Shown: piece after piece, positions 6,324 to 13,690 of the stretch
How the letters are laid out: each line of letters begins with the position of its first letter
How positions within the stretch are numbered: position 1 is the first letter of the stretch
Assembly (NCBI GenBank): GCA_002352635.1
Contig: DEIT01000140.1
Span: 67,311 to 85,155, forward strand
Direction: 5' to 3'
DNA length: 17,845 nt
Source: Hyphomicrobiaceae bacterium UBA2767
Lineage (GTDB): Bacteria > Pseudomonadota > Alphaproteobacteria > Rhizobiales > Methyloligellaceae
Made by a program: the position numbers and the translations under genes
Notes under the pieces: model-generated
Database searches by the model: none
What the model was told of the DNA's origin: nothing
The model's input: the letters and a program-made list of their open reading frames with translations, nothing else

Positions 6324-7742
6324 CTACTGCATCAGCACGACGAAGTCCGTTCCCTTGGGCGTCGTTTCCTTGCTGATGCCGTCATTCGTGATGGCAAGCG
6401 ACGAACCTGGAGTAAGCAACTTGGAAAGGCGCTTGCGGACATCTTGCGGAATGTCGACCCGACTAAGTGCTTGCTCAGCGGTCGCGGCAATCGGCGCATT
6501 CGCTGTCAACACGACCTCATCGACCCGTTTCTTCTTCCGTGCGGTACGCCGCGCGTGTCCGTTGGCTGAAGAACCTTTTTTCAGTGTGACGGCAAGCCAG
6601 CGCGTCTCATCGGCATTCGGTTCGAAATGCATGGCCGTGTACAGATGAGATCCAAGCGGCTCCCCACCACCCTTGATCAATACCGGTGTGTCGAACACCG
6701 GATTGAAGTCCCGGCGTACATAAAGATGCCCGTTCATTGGCTGACCGGCGTCTGCCACTTCATAAAGCTTCTTGATGAGTTGGTCAGAAATCAGCCCATC
6801 AGCGGGGAGGCCGTAGGTGGCCTGGAACCGACGTACGGATTTGGCGGTGTCAGGCCCCATATATCCATCCACGTCCCCTGCTCCAAACGAGAGTTCGTTC
6901 AGGAGCCGCTGCACGTCTTTTGTCTGTTCCCTTCCCGTACGGCGCGTAATGAGAATTCGAAGTGGCGAGGTTGAAGCCGTCTTGGCCTTGATTTTGGCGC
7001 CATTGCCGCCAGCAACGCGCTCTTCCTCCACCTGATCGAAATCCTTCGGTGCCGGAGTAGTGGGCTGGATCAAATTCGCATGCGTGATTTCAAATGGCTT
7101 TATGCCTTTCTCATTCGCTATCACTACATGTGCGCCCATTTCGGTGTAGCGAAACAGCTGGCCCGCAAATGCATGGGGAAGCCTGACGCAACCATGCGAC
7201 GCGGGACGCCTTGGCACCGAATTCGACGCGTGCAGCGCAATGCCTGACCATGTCAGCCTCTGCATGAACGGCATCGGCGCGCCGGAGTATATATTTGACC
7301 GGTGATGGCGGTTCTTCTGCAGGATGCTGAATACGCCCGATGGAGTGGAATAACCCGGCTTGCCGGATGAGACCTTCGACGTGGTTAAAGGCTTACCGCC
7401 CTGATAGACGGTCAGTTTCTGCTCAGGCAGAGATACGATAATCTGGACTGGTTCCTTTGACCCGTCTTTTGGGTACCATTTCGCTGGTACAGCGGGGCGC
7501 GAGATCCTTTTTTTTCGGCGCTGTATTCGCCGCCGAACAGGTCTGCGCCGATAGCGATAGCGATTGCCAAAATATGGCTGGTAGTATCCGTAACCCGGGT
7601 TCGGATAATAATATCTTTGTGCGTTCGTTTCAGTCGGCTCGACTGTCACGCCAAGCATGAATACGCCGATACCCGCCGACAAAATCGAAAACCGTCCGAC
7701 GATACTCGTCACACAACCCGCACGGAACGGTACATACGCCAT
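6324..7742 (-). CDS. L,D-transpeptidase (YkuD) with peptidoglycan-binding domain
   Basis: A cell-envelope enzyme, 472 residues from ATG 7742. L,D-transpeptidases use an active-site Cys to make 3-3 peptidoglycan cross-links or attach proteins to peptidoglycan. Order: an N-terminal hydrophobic segment (about 15-35; signal or anchor); a Tyr/Arg-rich low-complexity stretch (about 43-82, including RYRYRRRPVRRR); the YkuD domain (about 98-215) with HASNS (H171) and SHGCVR carrying catalytic Cys185; a linker; a PG_binding_1 domain (about 271-328, VQRLLNELSFGAGDVDGYMG and SVRRFQ); then a C-terminal region of about 140 residues ending in PGSSLAITNDGIS and GTDFVVLMQ. I recall that last motif from rhizobial L,D-transpeptidases. 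GGAGG 6 nt before ATG 7742 fixes the start over ATG 7781. A 12-bp palindrome lies just upstream. Confidence 0.92.
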   Translation of the reverse strand: MAYVPFRAGCVTSIVGRFSILSAGIGVFMLGVTVEPTETNAQRYYYPNPGYGYYQPYFGNRYRYRRRPVRRRIQRRKKRISRPAVPAKWYPKDGSKEPVQIIVSLPEQKLTVYQGGKPLTTSKVSSGKPGYSTPSGVFSILQKNRHHRSNIYSGAPMPFMQRLTWSGIALHASNSVPRRPASHGCVRLPHAFAGQLFRYTEMGAHVVIANEKGIKPFEITHANLIQPTTPAPKDFDQVEEERVAGGNGAKIKAKTASTSPLRILITRRTGREQTKDVQRLLNELSFGAGDVDGYMGPDTAKSVRRFQATYGLPADGLISDQLIKKLYEVADAGQPMNGHLYVRRDFNPVFDTPVLIKGGGEPLGSHLYTAMHFEPNADETRWLAVTLKKGSSANGHARRTARKKKRVDEVVLTANAPIAATAEQALSRVDIPQDVRKRLSKLLTPGSSLAITNDGISKETTPKGTDFVVLMQ

Positions 7743-7748
7743 GGCTTC

Positions 7749-7753
7749 CCTCC
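7749..7753 (-). promoter_or_regulatory. Shine-Dalgarno that fixes the L,D-transpeptidase start
   Basis: GGAGG on the minus strand, 6 nt before ATG 7742. It favours this ATG over the in-frame ATG at 7781, 13 codons upstream. Confidence 0.75.
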
Positions 7754-7761
7754 AGAGTCTT

Positions 7762-7773
7762 GCCACATGTGGC
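7762..7773. repeat. Perfect 12-bp palindrome upstream of the L,D-transpeptidase
   Basis: GCCACATGTGGC is a perfect 12-bp palindrome, 19 nt before the start codon and 8 nt before the Shine-Dalgarno. Its place in the leader suits a repressor operator or a small leader hairpin that could affect translation. No T-run follows, so it is not an intrinsic terminator. Confidence 0.4.
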
Positions 7774-7863
7774 CCCACCACGATGTAATCACTTCATTCA
7801 CAAGATCAAGTAAACCCTATTTGAGTGACCGAAATTTGATACCTCTGGTTCCGCGTCTCTTCG

Positions 7864-8820
7864 TCATCGTGCACGCGGATGCGCGTCATCATACACTTTC
7901 AGCAACCTGGCCGTGTCTACCTCGGTATAGATCTGTGTTGTGGACAGGCTCGAGTGGCCCAGCAATTCCTGTATTTCACGCAAATCCGCGCCATGTCCCA
8001 GCAGATGCGTCGCAAACGAATGGCGCAGCGCATGGGGCGTCGCTGTCTCCGGCAGGGCGAATGCTCCGCGCAGGCGCTGCATCAACAGTTGGATCACGCG
8101 CGCCGAAAGCCGTCTGCCCTTCACGCCGATAAATAAAGGGCCCTTTGAGACAAGAGCGAATGGACACAAGTCAAGGTAACGAGCGACTGCTTCCTGCGCT
8201 ACCGGCAGAACCGGCACCGCACGCTCCTTCCCGCCCTTACCGGTAATTCGCAACACGTCGCGGCGCCCGATAGGTGCCTCGGCGCGGTTGAGGCCAAGCG
8301 CCTCGGAGATCCGCAGGCCCGAACCGTAGAGCAGCGTGAGGACGGCTGCATCGCGAGCAAGGACCCAGTCGGGTGCATCGGCATGCGTCCCCGCACTTGT
8401 ATCATCCGTCAGCGACAGGGCCGCGTCGATGCTGATTGGCTTCGGCACGCCATGCGCAAGCTTTGGAGAGCGCACGGCAAGCACCGCATCATTCTTGAGA
8501 ATTCCCCGCCGGTCGAGAAAGCGGAAGAACATGCGGAGCGCGGAGAGAGCGCGCGCCAGAGAGCGGCTCGACACGCCACTGCCGCGGCGCGCAGCCAGAA
8601 AAGAGCGAAAATCGCGGGGAGAAAGCTCTCCAAGCGTCTTCAAGGACGCCAACCCGCCCATGTGCACAGCAAGAAAGCCAAGGAACGACGCCAGGTCGCG
8701 GCCATAAGCTTCGCGCGTTTTCTCCGCAAGCTGTCGCTCATTTGCCAAATAGGCGAACCAGGCCTCAACCGCGTCCGCCAGATCGGCCTTGGCTGTCAGG
8801 TTTGCGGGAGCGTGGGACAT
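7864..8820 (-). CDS. xerC: Tyrosine recombinase XerC
   Basis: A site-specific recombinase that, with XerD, resolves chromosome dimers at dif during division. It has 318 residues from ATG 8820. The N-terminal SAM-like core-binding domain (about 15-110, with the FLGFL and ARALSALRMFFRFL segments) is followed by the catalytic domain. All catalytic residues are visible: R170 (YGSGLRISEAL), K195 (ITGKGGKERAVP), H263 and R266 (HALRHSFATHLL), H289 (LLGHSSLSTTQIY) and the nucleophile Y298. The LLGH-SSLSTTQIY-T form and the housekeeping neighbours argue for chromosomal Xer rather than a mobile integrase; XerC over XerD is chosen from context. The start is uncertain: AAGGA lies almost against ATG 8820, while the in-frame ATG at 8865 has no Shine-Dalgarno. 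The 150-bp gap before it (8821-8970) shows nothing distinct. Confidence 0.9.
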   Translation of the reverse strand: MSHAPANLTAKADLADAVEAWFAYLANERQLAEKTREAYGRDLASFLGFLAVHMGGLASLKTLGELSPRDFRSFLAARRGSGVSSRSLARALSALRMFFRFLDRRGILKNDAVLAVRSPKLAHGVPKPISIDAALSLTDDTSAGTHADAPDWVLARDAAVLTLLYGSGLRISEALGLNRAEAPIGRRDVLRITGKGGKERAVPVLPVAQEAVARYLDLCPFALVSKGPLFIGVKGRRLSARVIQLLMQRLRGAFALPETATPHALRHSFATHLLGHGADLREIQELLGHSSLSTTQIYTEVDTARLLKVYDDAHPRAR

Positions 8821-8970
8821 TTCCTTATTTAGAGCCAAAGGTCTTAAGGAAACGTCAGAACGCATGAAGCATGTCAGCGAGCGAGCGGGACTTCACCAAC
8901 CATGGCTCCGCGGTCATCCCGCGTGAACAGTTGTCACTGACATCGCTTATGGCCTGGGAATCGTACCCGT

Positions 8971-9627
8971 CTACAAAATCGACTGGCCTGTCTTCTCCCA
9001 ATCGGCGAGGAAGGCGGCGAGGCCCTTGTCGGTCAGCTCATGCTTGATAAGGCCGCGTAGCACCTGCGGGGGCACGGTTGCCACATCTGCGCCAGCGACT
9101 GCTGATTGCCGCACATGGTCGTCACTGCGGATTGAGGCCGCAAGGATCTGAGTCGAGAGTGCGTCGTAATTGTCATAGATGGTGCGGATATCGCGGATCA
9201 GGTCCATGCCGTCTTCGCCTAGGTCATCGAGTCGGCCAATGAAGGGCGAGATAAACGTAGCGCCGGCCTTGGACGCCAAAAGCGCCTGATTTGCGGAGAA
9301 GCAAAGGGTCACGTTGACCATGGTGCCTGCCTGCGAAAGCGCCTTGCAGGCCTTCAGTCCGTCCCATGTCAACGGAACCTTGATTGCTACGTTGTCGGCG
9401 ATTTTCGCGAGCTTACGCCCTTCTTCGATCATGGCATCGGCGTCAGTGGCCGTCACTTCTGCACTAACTGGTCCATCGACTATTGCGCAAATTTCCTTCA
9501 CGACCTCGGTAAAATCGCGGCCCGATTTGGCAACAAGAGAAGGATTAGTTGTAACGCCGTCCACCACGCCGGTTGCGGCAAGGTCCCGGATCTCATCCGT
9601 ATCGGCTGTATCGACGAAAAATTTCAT
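8971..9627 (-). CDS. tal: Transaldolase, small TalC/Fsa-type
   Basis: A cytoplasmic class I aldolase-fold enzyme of the pentose phosphate pathway that moves a dihydroxyacetone unit between sugar phosphates. At 218 residues it has the length of the small TalC/FSA subfamily. Motifs: MKFFVDTAD (1-9), TTNPSL (26-31), and the Schiff-base lysine K83 in NVAIKVPLTWDG. F129 in ISPFIGRLDD aligns, by a constant offset of two, with Tyr131 of E. coli fructose-6-phosphate aldolase. A Phe there is the transaldolase state, so transaldolase activity is more likely than F6P aldolase. AGGAA (9637-9633) lies 5 nt before ATG 9627. It is transcribed divergently from priA. A lone -10-like TATAAG sits upstream with no good -35. 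Confidence 0.92.
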   Translation of the reverse strand: MKFFVDTADTDEIRDLAATGVVDGVTTNPSLVAKSGRDFTEVVKEICAIVDGPVSAEVTATDADAMIEEGRKLAKIADNVAIKVPLTWDGLKACKALSQAGTMVNVTLCFSANQALLASKAGATFISPFIGRLDDLGEDGMDLIRDIRTIYDNYDALSTQILAASIRSDDHVRQSAVAGADVATVPPQVLRGLIKHELTDKGLAAFLADWEKTGQSIL

Positions 9628-9717
9628 GAAAGTTCCTGATCAACTGCTGATGCGCTTATAGCCCGCCCGGCGCTACAATAGGAGCCTGATTCTTCTGCTT
9701 CCCTTAACGCAACACTT
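9628..9717. promoter_or_regulatory. Divergent intergenic region between tal and priA
   Basis: These 90 bp must hold the starts of transcription for both directions. On the plus strand TACAAT (9674-9679) is a good -10 match, and on the minus strand TATAAG is another; neither has a recognisable -35 at the right distance. priA has no Shine-Dalgarno before ATG 9718, and the upstream frame is closed by a TAG at 9679-9681. Confidence 0.35.
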
Positions 9718-11910
9718 ATGAGGCGCATACTGGTTTTCGACAATACCGTTCCTGTTCTACTGCCGTTGGCACTTGAAGCTCCTTACGATTATCTGGTGCC
9801 ATCAGACATGGCCCTCGCTCCAGGCGATTTTGTCGCTGTGCCACTAGCGACCCGCGAGCGGGTGGGCGTCGTCTGGACAGAAGGTGCTGCCCTGGACCGA
9901 CCCGCCGTCGATGCGTCCAAATTGCGTGAAGTCATCGGAAAACTCGATGTGCCGTCGCTGCCCCTCCAGTCCCTCAAGCTGGTCGAGTGGGTCGCCCGCT
10001 ATACTCTCGCCCCGCCGGGTATGGTGTTGCGCATGATGATGAGCGCACGCGAGGCTTTCAGCCCACCAAAGCCTCGCCTTGGAATGCGCCTGAACGGCCC
10101 TCCACCGGAGCGCATGACGTCCGCACGTTCGCGCGTCCTGGAAGTCGCGGCAAACAGCCTGCTATGGCCCAAAAAGGACCTGGCAGACACGGCAGGTGTC
10201 AGTCCCGGCGTTATTGATGGGCTCGTCGATGCGGGTACTTTGCGCGTCGAGCCGATGCCACCCAAACGGCTGCCCATACCCGACCCGGACTGCACGCCCA
10301 CCGATCTCACCGAAGATCAGGCCCGGGCAGCCAGAACGCTTGCTGAAAGTGTTGAGGCACAGGAATTTTCCGTGACACTACTTGATGGCGTCACCGGGTC
10401 CGGCAAGACGCCTGTTTACTTCGAAGCGGTCGCCGCGGCGCTTCGCACAAACAAACAGGCGCTTATTCTGTTGCCGGAAATAGCCCTGACACGCCAGTTC
10501 GTGCAGGCCTTCGAACAGCGCTTTGGTTGCGCACCAGTGGAATGGCACTCGGATCTGACCCCCCGCCAGAGAGGACAGAATTGGCGCGCGGTGGCTCAAT
10601 GCGAAGCGCGTGTGGTCGTCGGGGCACGTTCTGCTCTGTTCCTCCCCTTCCCGGAACTCGGCCTCATTGTCGTGGACGAAGAGCACGACCAATCCTTCAA
10701 ACAGGAGGATCGGGTGAGCTATCATGCGCGTGATATGGCCGTAGTGCGCGGTTCCATCGGCAAGTTTTCAGTTGTCCTTTCTTCAGCAACGCCGAGCGTG
10801 GAAAGCCTCGTCAATGTCCAACAAGGGCGTTATGGCCACGTCGCATTGCCGCGACGGTATTCCGGCGCATCACTCCCCCGCCTGGAAGCAATTGATTTGC
10901 GCAAAGCTCCTCCGGAAAAGGGGGCTTGGCTGTCGCCAGTTTTAGTCAAAGCTGTCGAAAATACGCTGCACGAGAAACAACAGGCACTGCTTTTTCTCAA
11001 CCGGCGTGGTTATGCACCGCTCACGCTATGCCGGGCTTGTGGCTTTCGTTTTGAGTGCCCGCAATGTGCTGCATGGCTTGTTGAACACAGGTTTCGCGGC
11101 CAATTGCGCTGCCATCATTGCGGGTTCAGCATGAAAGCTCCCGAAACCTGCCCGAGCTGCGGTGTGGAAGATTCACTCGTGCCCTGCGGGCCTGGGGTTG
11201 AACGTATCGCAGAAGAAGTCCGTGAACGCTTCCCCGATGCACGAACCGCCATTCTGTCCTCCGACCTCGCGCCCAATGTCAATGCCCTGCGCGAAGTTTT
11301 GGACGCCATCGCGAGAGGAGATGCAGACATTATCATTGGCACCCAACTGGTCGCGAAGGGGCATCACTTTCCACAGCTCGCCACCGTCGGCGTGATCGAC
11401 GGCGACCTTGGGCTTGGGCAAGGCGATCCACGTGCAGCAGAACGAACATTCCAATTGTTGTCACAGGTCACAGGCCGTGCCGGACGTGAACAAATTTCAG
11501 GCACCGGCTACATCCAGACATACATGCCCGAACATCCGGTGCTTCAAGCGCTCGTCTCAGGCGACCGCGACGCGTTTCTTACCCAGGAGATTGCTGTACG
11601 CGAGGCAGCCGGTTACCCGCCGTTCGGGCGACTTGCTTCTCTTGTCGTTTCCGCAACCTCTTTGCCGCAGGCGATGGATTATGCACGGATGGTTGCGATG
11701 CGCGCACCGCATGCGGAAATTGTCCGCATCCTTGGTCCCGCAGAAGCTCCACTCGCGGTTATTCGCGGGCGCTACCGTGTGCGAATTCTGGTAAAAGCCG
11801 CGCGCGAGGCTGACATCCAGGCCTATGTGCGCCAATGGCTCGCCTCAACGCCTTCGCCAAAGGGAAGTGTCAGGCTGTCGGTTGACATTGACCCATATAA
11901 TTTCATGTAG
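9718..11910 (+). CDS. priA: Primosomal protein N' / replication-restart helicase PriA
   Basis: A 3'-5' superfamily 2 DNA helicase that recognises stalled forks and reloads the replisome. It has 730 residues, the full family length. The N-terminal DNA-binding domain starts VLLPLALEAPYDYLVP (13-28). The Walker A motif GVTGSGKT is at 224-231 and the DEEH box at 320-323. Eight zinc-ligand cysteines lie in four CxxC-type pairs (438/441, 447/450, 465/468, 478/481), inserted between the helicase lobes as in PriA. Motif VI is QVTGRAGR (583-590). The residue after the Walker A Thr is Pro232, where Glu is usual. No Shine-Dalgarno precedes ATG 9718, and no other in-frame start is available upstream before a stop, so initiation may be weak or nearly leaderless. 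It lies 65 bp before the EamA-family gene. Confidence 0.95.
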   Translation: MRRILVFDNTVPVLLPLALEAPYDYLVPSDMALAPGDFVAVPLATRERVGVVWTEGAALDRPAVDASKLREVIGKLDVPSLPLQSLKLVEWVARYTLAPPGMVLRMMMSAREAFSPPKPRLGMRLNGPPPERMTSARSRVLEVAANSLLWPKKDLADTAGVSPGVIDGLVDAGTLRVEPMPPKRLPIPDPDCTPTDLTEDQARAARTLAESVEAQEFSVTLLDGVTGSGKTPVYFEAVAAALRTNKQALILLPEIALTRQFVQAFEQRFGCAPVEWHSDLTPRQRGQNWRAVAQCEARVVVGARSALFLPFPELGLIVVDEEHDQSFKQEDRVSYHARDMAVVRGSIGKFSVVLSSATPSVESLVNVQQGRYGHVALPRRYSGASLPRLEAIDLRKAPPEKGAWLSPVLVKAVENTLHEKQQALLFLNRRGYAPLTLCRACGFRFECPQCAAWLVEHRFRGQLRCHHCGFSMKAPETCPSCGVEDSLVPCGPGVERIAEEVRERFPDARTAILSSDLAPNVNALREVLDAIARGDADIIIGTQLVAKGHHFPQLATVGVIDGDLGLGQGDPRAAERTFQLLSQVTGRAGREQISGTGYIQTYMPEHPVLQALVSGDRDAFLTQEIAVREAAGYPPFGRLASLVVSATSLPQAMDYARMVAMRAPHAEIVRILGPAEAPLAVIRGRYRVRILVKAAREADIQAYVRQWLASTPSPKGSVRLSVDIDPYNFM

Positions 11911-11975
11911 GAAGAAGAGGCACGCAAAACCGACAGACGCCACGCGGTGCACGCGCAGGGTGGGAGCATCGCAGA

Positions 11976-12863
11976 GTGAACAAATCCCATCCAGGCCTCT
12001 CCGACTATGCTCTGCTTTTAGCGCTCGGTGCGATTTGGGGCAACAGCTTTATGGTCATCAAGGTGGCGGTGGAAACCGTTCCAGCCGCCACCACAACCGC
12101 TGGCCGGATGCTCCTCGCCGCCATCATTATGATCTTTGTTGCCAAGGCCGCAAGACAATCGCTGCCGCGTGGATGGCGGCTGTGGAAGTTTATTTTGCTT
12201 GCGGCACTGTTCGGCTTTGCCCTGCCATTCTTCCTGATTGGCTGGGGCGAGGAAAAGATAGACAGCGGGCTGGCGGCAATTCTTATGGGTGCGATGCCGC
12301 TTACCACCGTCTTGCTGGCCCATCTGCTGACCGAAGACGAAAAGCTGAACTTTCGTACGAGTGTGGGTGTCCTGTTGGGTCTCATCGGCCTTGTCGTGCT
12401 TATTGGCCCGCAAAAGCTGGCCACGCTGGGAGATGACACCGTCAGGCAGCTGGCGATCGCAGGCGCCGGCGCCTGCTATGGCATCAACGCGATCATCACC
12501 AAATCGCTTGTCTCGCAGCCCCGGCGATCACTGGTTGCAGCCATCATGATTGCAGCAGCAATCATGATGCTTCCGGTCAGCCTCTATTTTGACCGGCCCT
12601 GGGAACTTGACGTCAGTCCGCTTTCCTTTGGGGCGATCATCCTGCTTGGAATCCTGCCAACTGCCATTGCCACATTGCTGATGTTTAATCTCATCGACCG
12701 GCAAGGCGCGTCATTCTTCTCCCAGATCAACTTCCTTACCCCACTTTTCGGTGTGTTTTTGGGGGCAACGTTCCTTGCCGAGCGACCACCGGCAAACGCC
12801 TACTTCGCACTTGTGATCATTCTTCTTGGTGTTGCGGTTGCCCGAGGTCGCAGGCCCGTTTGA
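11976..12863 (+). CDS. EamA-family (drug/metabolite transporter superfamily) permease
   Basis: An inner-membrane transporter of 295 residues made of two tandem EamA domains (about 9-140 and 155-290). About ten hydrophobic helices can be counted, for example ALLLALGAIWGNSFMVIKVA, FILLAALFGFALPFFLIGW and AIILLGILPTAIATLLMFNL. The GAIWGNSF segment in helix 1 and the FLAERPP loop near the end are typical of the family. Members export amino acids or other metabolites or remain uncharacterised; no substrate can be inferred. Translation appears to start at GTG 11976, with a GGGAG sequence about 11 nt upstream. Its 65-bp distance from priA leaves open whether it is read through from priA or has its own promoter. 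Confidence 0.88.
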   Translation: MNKSHPGLSDYALLLALGAIWGNSFMVIKVAVETVPAATTTAGRMLLAAIIMIFVAKAARQSLPRGWRLWKFILLAALFGFALPFFLIGWGEEKIDSGLAAILMGAMPLTTVLLAHLLTEDEKLNFRTSVGVLLGLIGLVVLIGPQKLATLGDDTVRQLAIAGAGACYGINAIITKSLVSQPRRSLVAAIMIAAAIMMLPVSLYFDRPWELDVSPLSFGAIILLGILPTAIATLLMFNLIDRQGASFFSQINFLTPLFGVFLGATFLAERPPANAYFALVIILLGVAVARGRRPV

Positions 12864-13129
12864 AGCAATGTCTTCTTCAGTTTTCTCCAGCGCTCCAACG
12901 CGCTAGAATTGATTGAAGGAAGTTGGAATTTTGCTCATCGCCGATGCGGCCAAACACCGCGCCCGGCAGACTGGGGCACGCATGTTGCCAGCCTGCGGGG
13001 CCTATGCTAGATCAACCCCGGCTTTTGGGGGTTCAGACACTAGACTTTTCCTCTCCCGGGGTGGGCGCCCGAACGGTCATGTGGGCGTTTCAAACACGGG
13101 CTTAAATCCGGAAACGAAGAGCGTATCAA
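12864..13129 (+). promoter_or_regulatory. Leader / promoter region of the atp operon
   Basis: A 266-bp gap without a believable gene; it must carry the atp promoter unless that lies within the EamA gene. Weak promoter candidate: TTGCCA (12985-12990), 17 nt, TAGATC (13008-13013, 3 of 6). A possible hairpin AACCCC (13014-13019) / GGGGTT (13028-13033) lies just after it with no T-run. GTGGGCG occurs twice (13061 and 13081). A 5-bp hairpin AGCGC/GCGCT (12889-12904) follows the transporter gene but lacks a T-tract. None of these is strong. Confidence 0.35.
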
Positions 13130-13690
13130 GTGGCAGGCGAAGATCCTATCATTGCAGGTATGGCGGGGCGTTATGCACTCGCATTGTTTGAGCTGGCGCT
13201 GGAAGCGAAGAAGCTTAAGGCAGTCGAGGGGGATCTGAGCAATTTCAAGGCGTTACTTGATGGAAGTAGCGACCTTGAGCGTCTTGTCCGGTCGCCGGTT
13301 TTTTCCGCCGAGGAGCAGGTCAGCGCGGTTGCGGCCATTGCCAGGGGGGCTAAAATCTCGGGCCTCACCTCCAATTTCCTTCAGCTCATCGCGCGCAATC
13401 GCCGCCTGTTTGCGGTCACCGATATGATCCGCGCCTTCAATGCACTCGCAGCGCGACATCGTGGCGAAATCACAGCGGAGGTGACCTCCGCAACGAAGCT
13501 TTCCGCCGAGCAGACCAAAAGCCTCAAGGCTGCACTCAAGTCTGCGGTCGGGCTCGACATCCAGATTACTGCCCAAACCGACCCCGCCTTGCTAGGCGGC
13601 CTCGTCGTCAAGGTCGGCAGCCGCATGATCGACACGTCACTCAAAACGAAACTGAATAATCTGCAATTCGCAATGAAAGAGGTCGGCTGA
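13130..13690 (+). CDS. atpH: F1F0 ATP synthase subunit delta
   Basis: The stator subunit (OSCP homologue) that ties the alpha3beta3 head of F1 to the peripheral b-stalk. It has 186 residues, the usual length. The N-terminal helical domain begins with IIAGMAGRYALALFELALE, a clear family signature; the C-terminal part carries DIQITAQTDPALLGGLVVKV and ends in the typical SRMIDTSLKTKLNNLQFAM. The start is GTG 13130; the next ATG (GMAGRY) would remove conserved N-terminal residues. Only a weak purine-rich sequence (GAAGAG) precedes it. It is the first gene of the operon, and its TGA overlaps the atpA ATG, which suggests translational coupling. Confidence 0.96.
   Translation: MAGEDPIIAGMAGRYALALFELALEAKKLKAVEGDLSNFKALLDGSSDLERLVRSPVFSAEEQVSAVAAIARGAKISGLTSNFLQLIARNRRLFAVTDMIRAFNALAARHRGEITAEVTSATKLSAEQTKSLKAALKSAVGLDIQITAQTDPALLGGLVVKVGSRMIDTSLKTKLNNLQFAMKEVG

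Noticed and set aside
6318..6332. TGCAG-GCCTA-CTGCA inverted repeat at the L,D-transpeptidase stop
   Set aside because: Short stem overlapping the stop codon, without a T-run; likely chance.
7864..8820. Tyrosine recombinase as sign of an integrated mobile element
   Set aside because: The sequence and neighbours (tal, priA, atp) fit chromosomal XerC; no att-like repeats, tRNA or phage genes are nearby.
13014..13033. AACCCC/GGGGTT hairpin as a terminator after the EamA-family gene
   Set aside because: No T-tract follows, and it is 150 bp beyond the gene, inside the likely atp leader.
12913..13191. Small open frames in the atp leader
   Set aside because: They overlap the start of atpH in another frame, show no family features and have poor start contexts.
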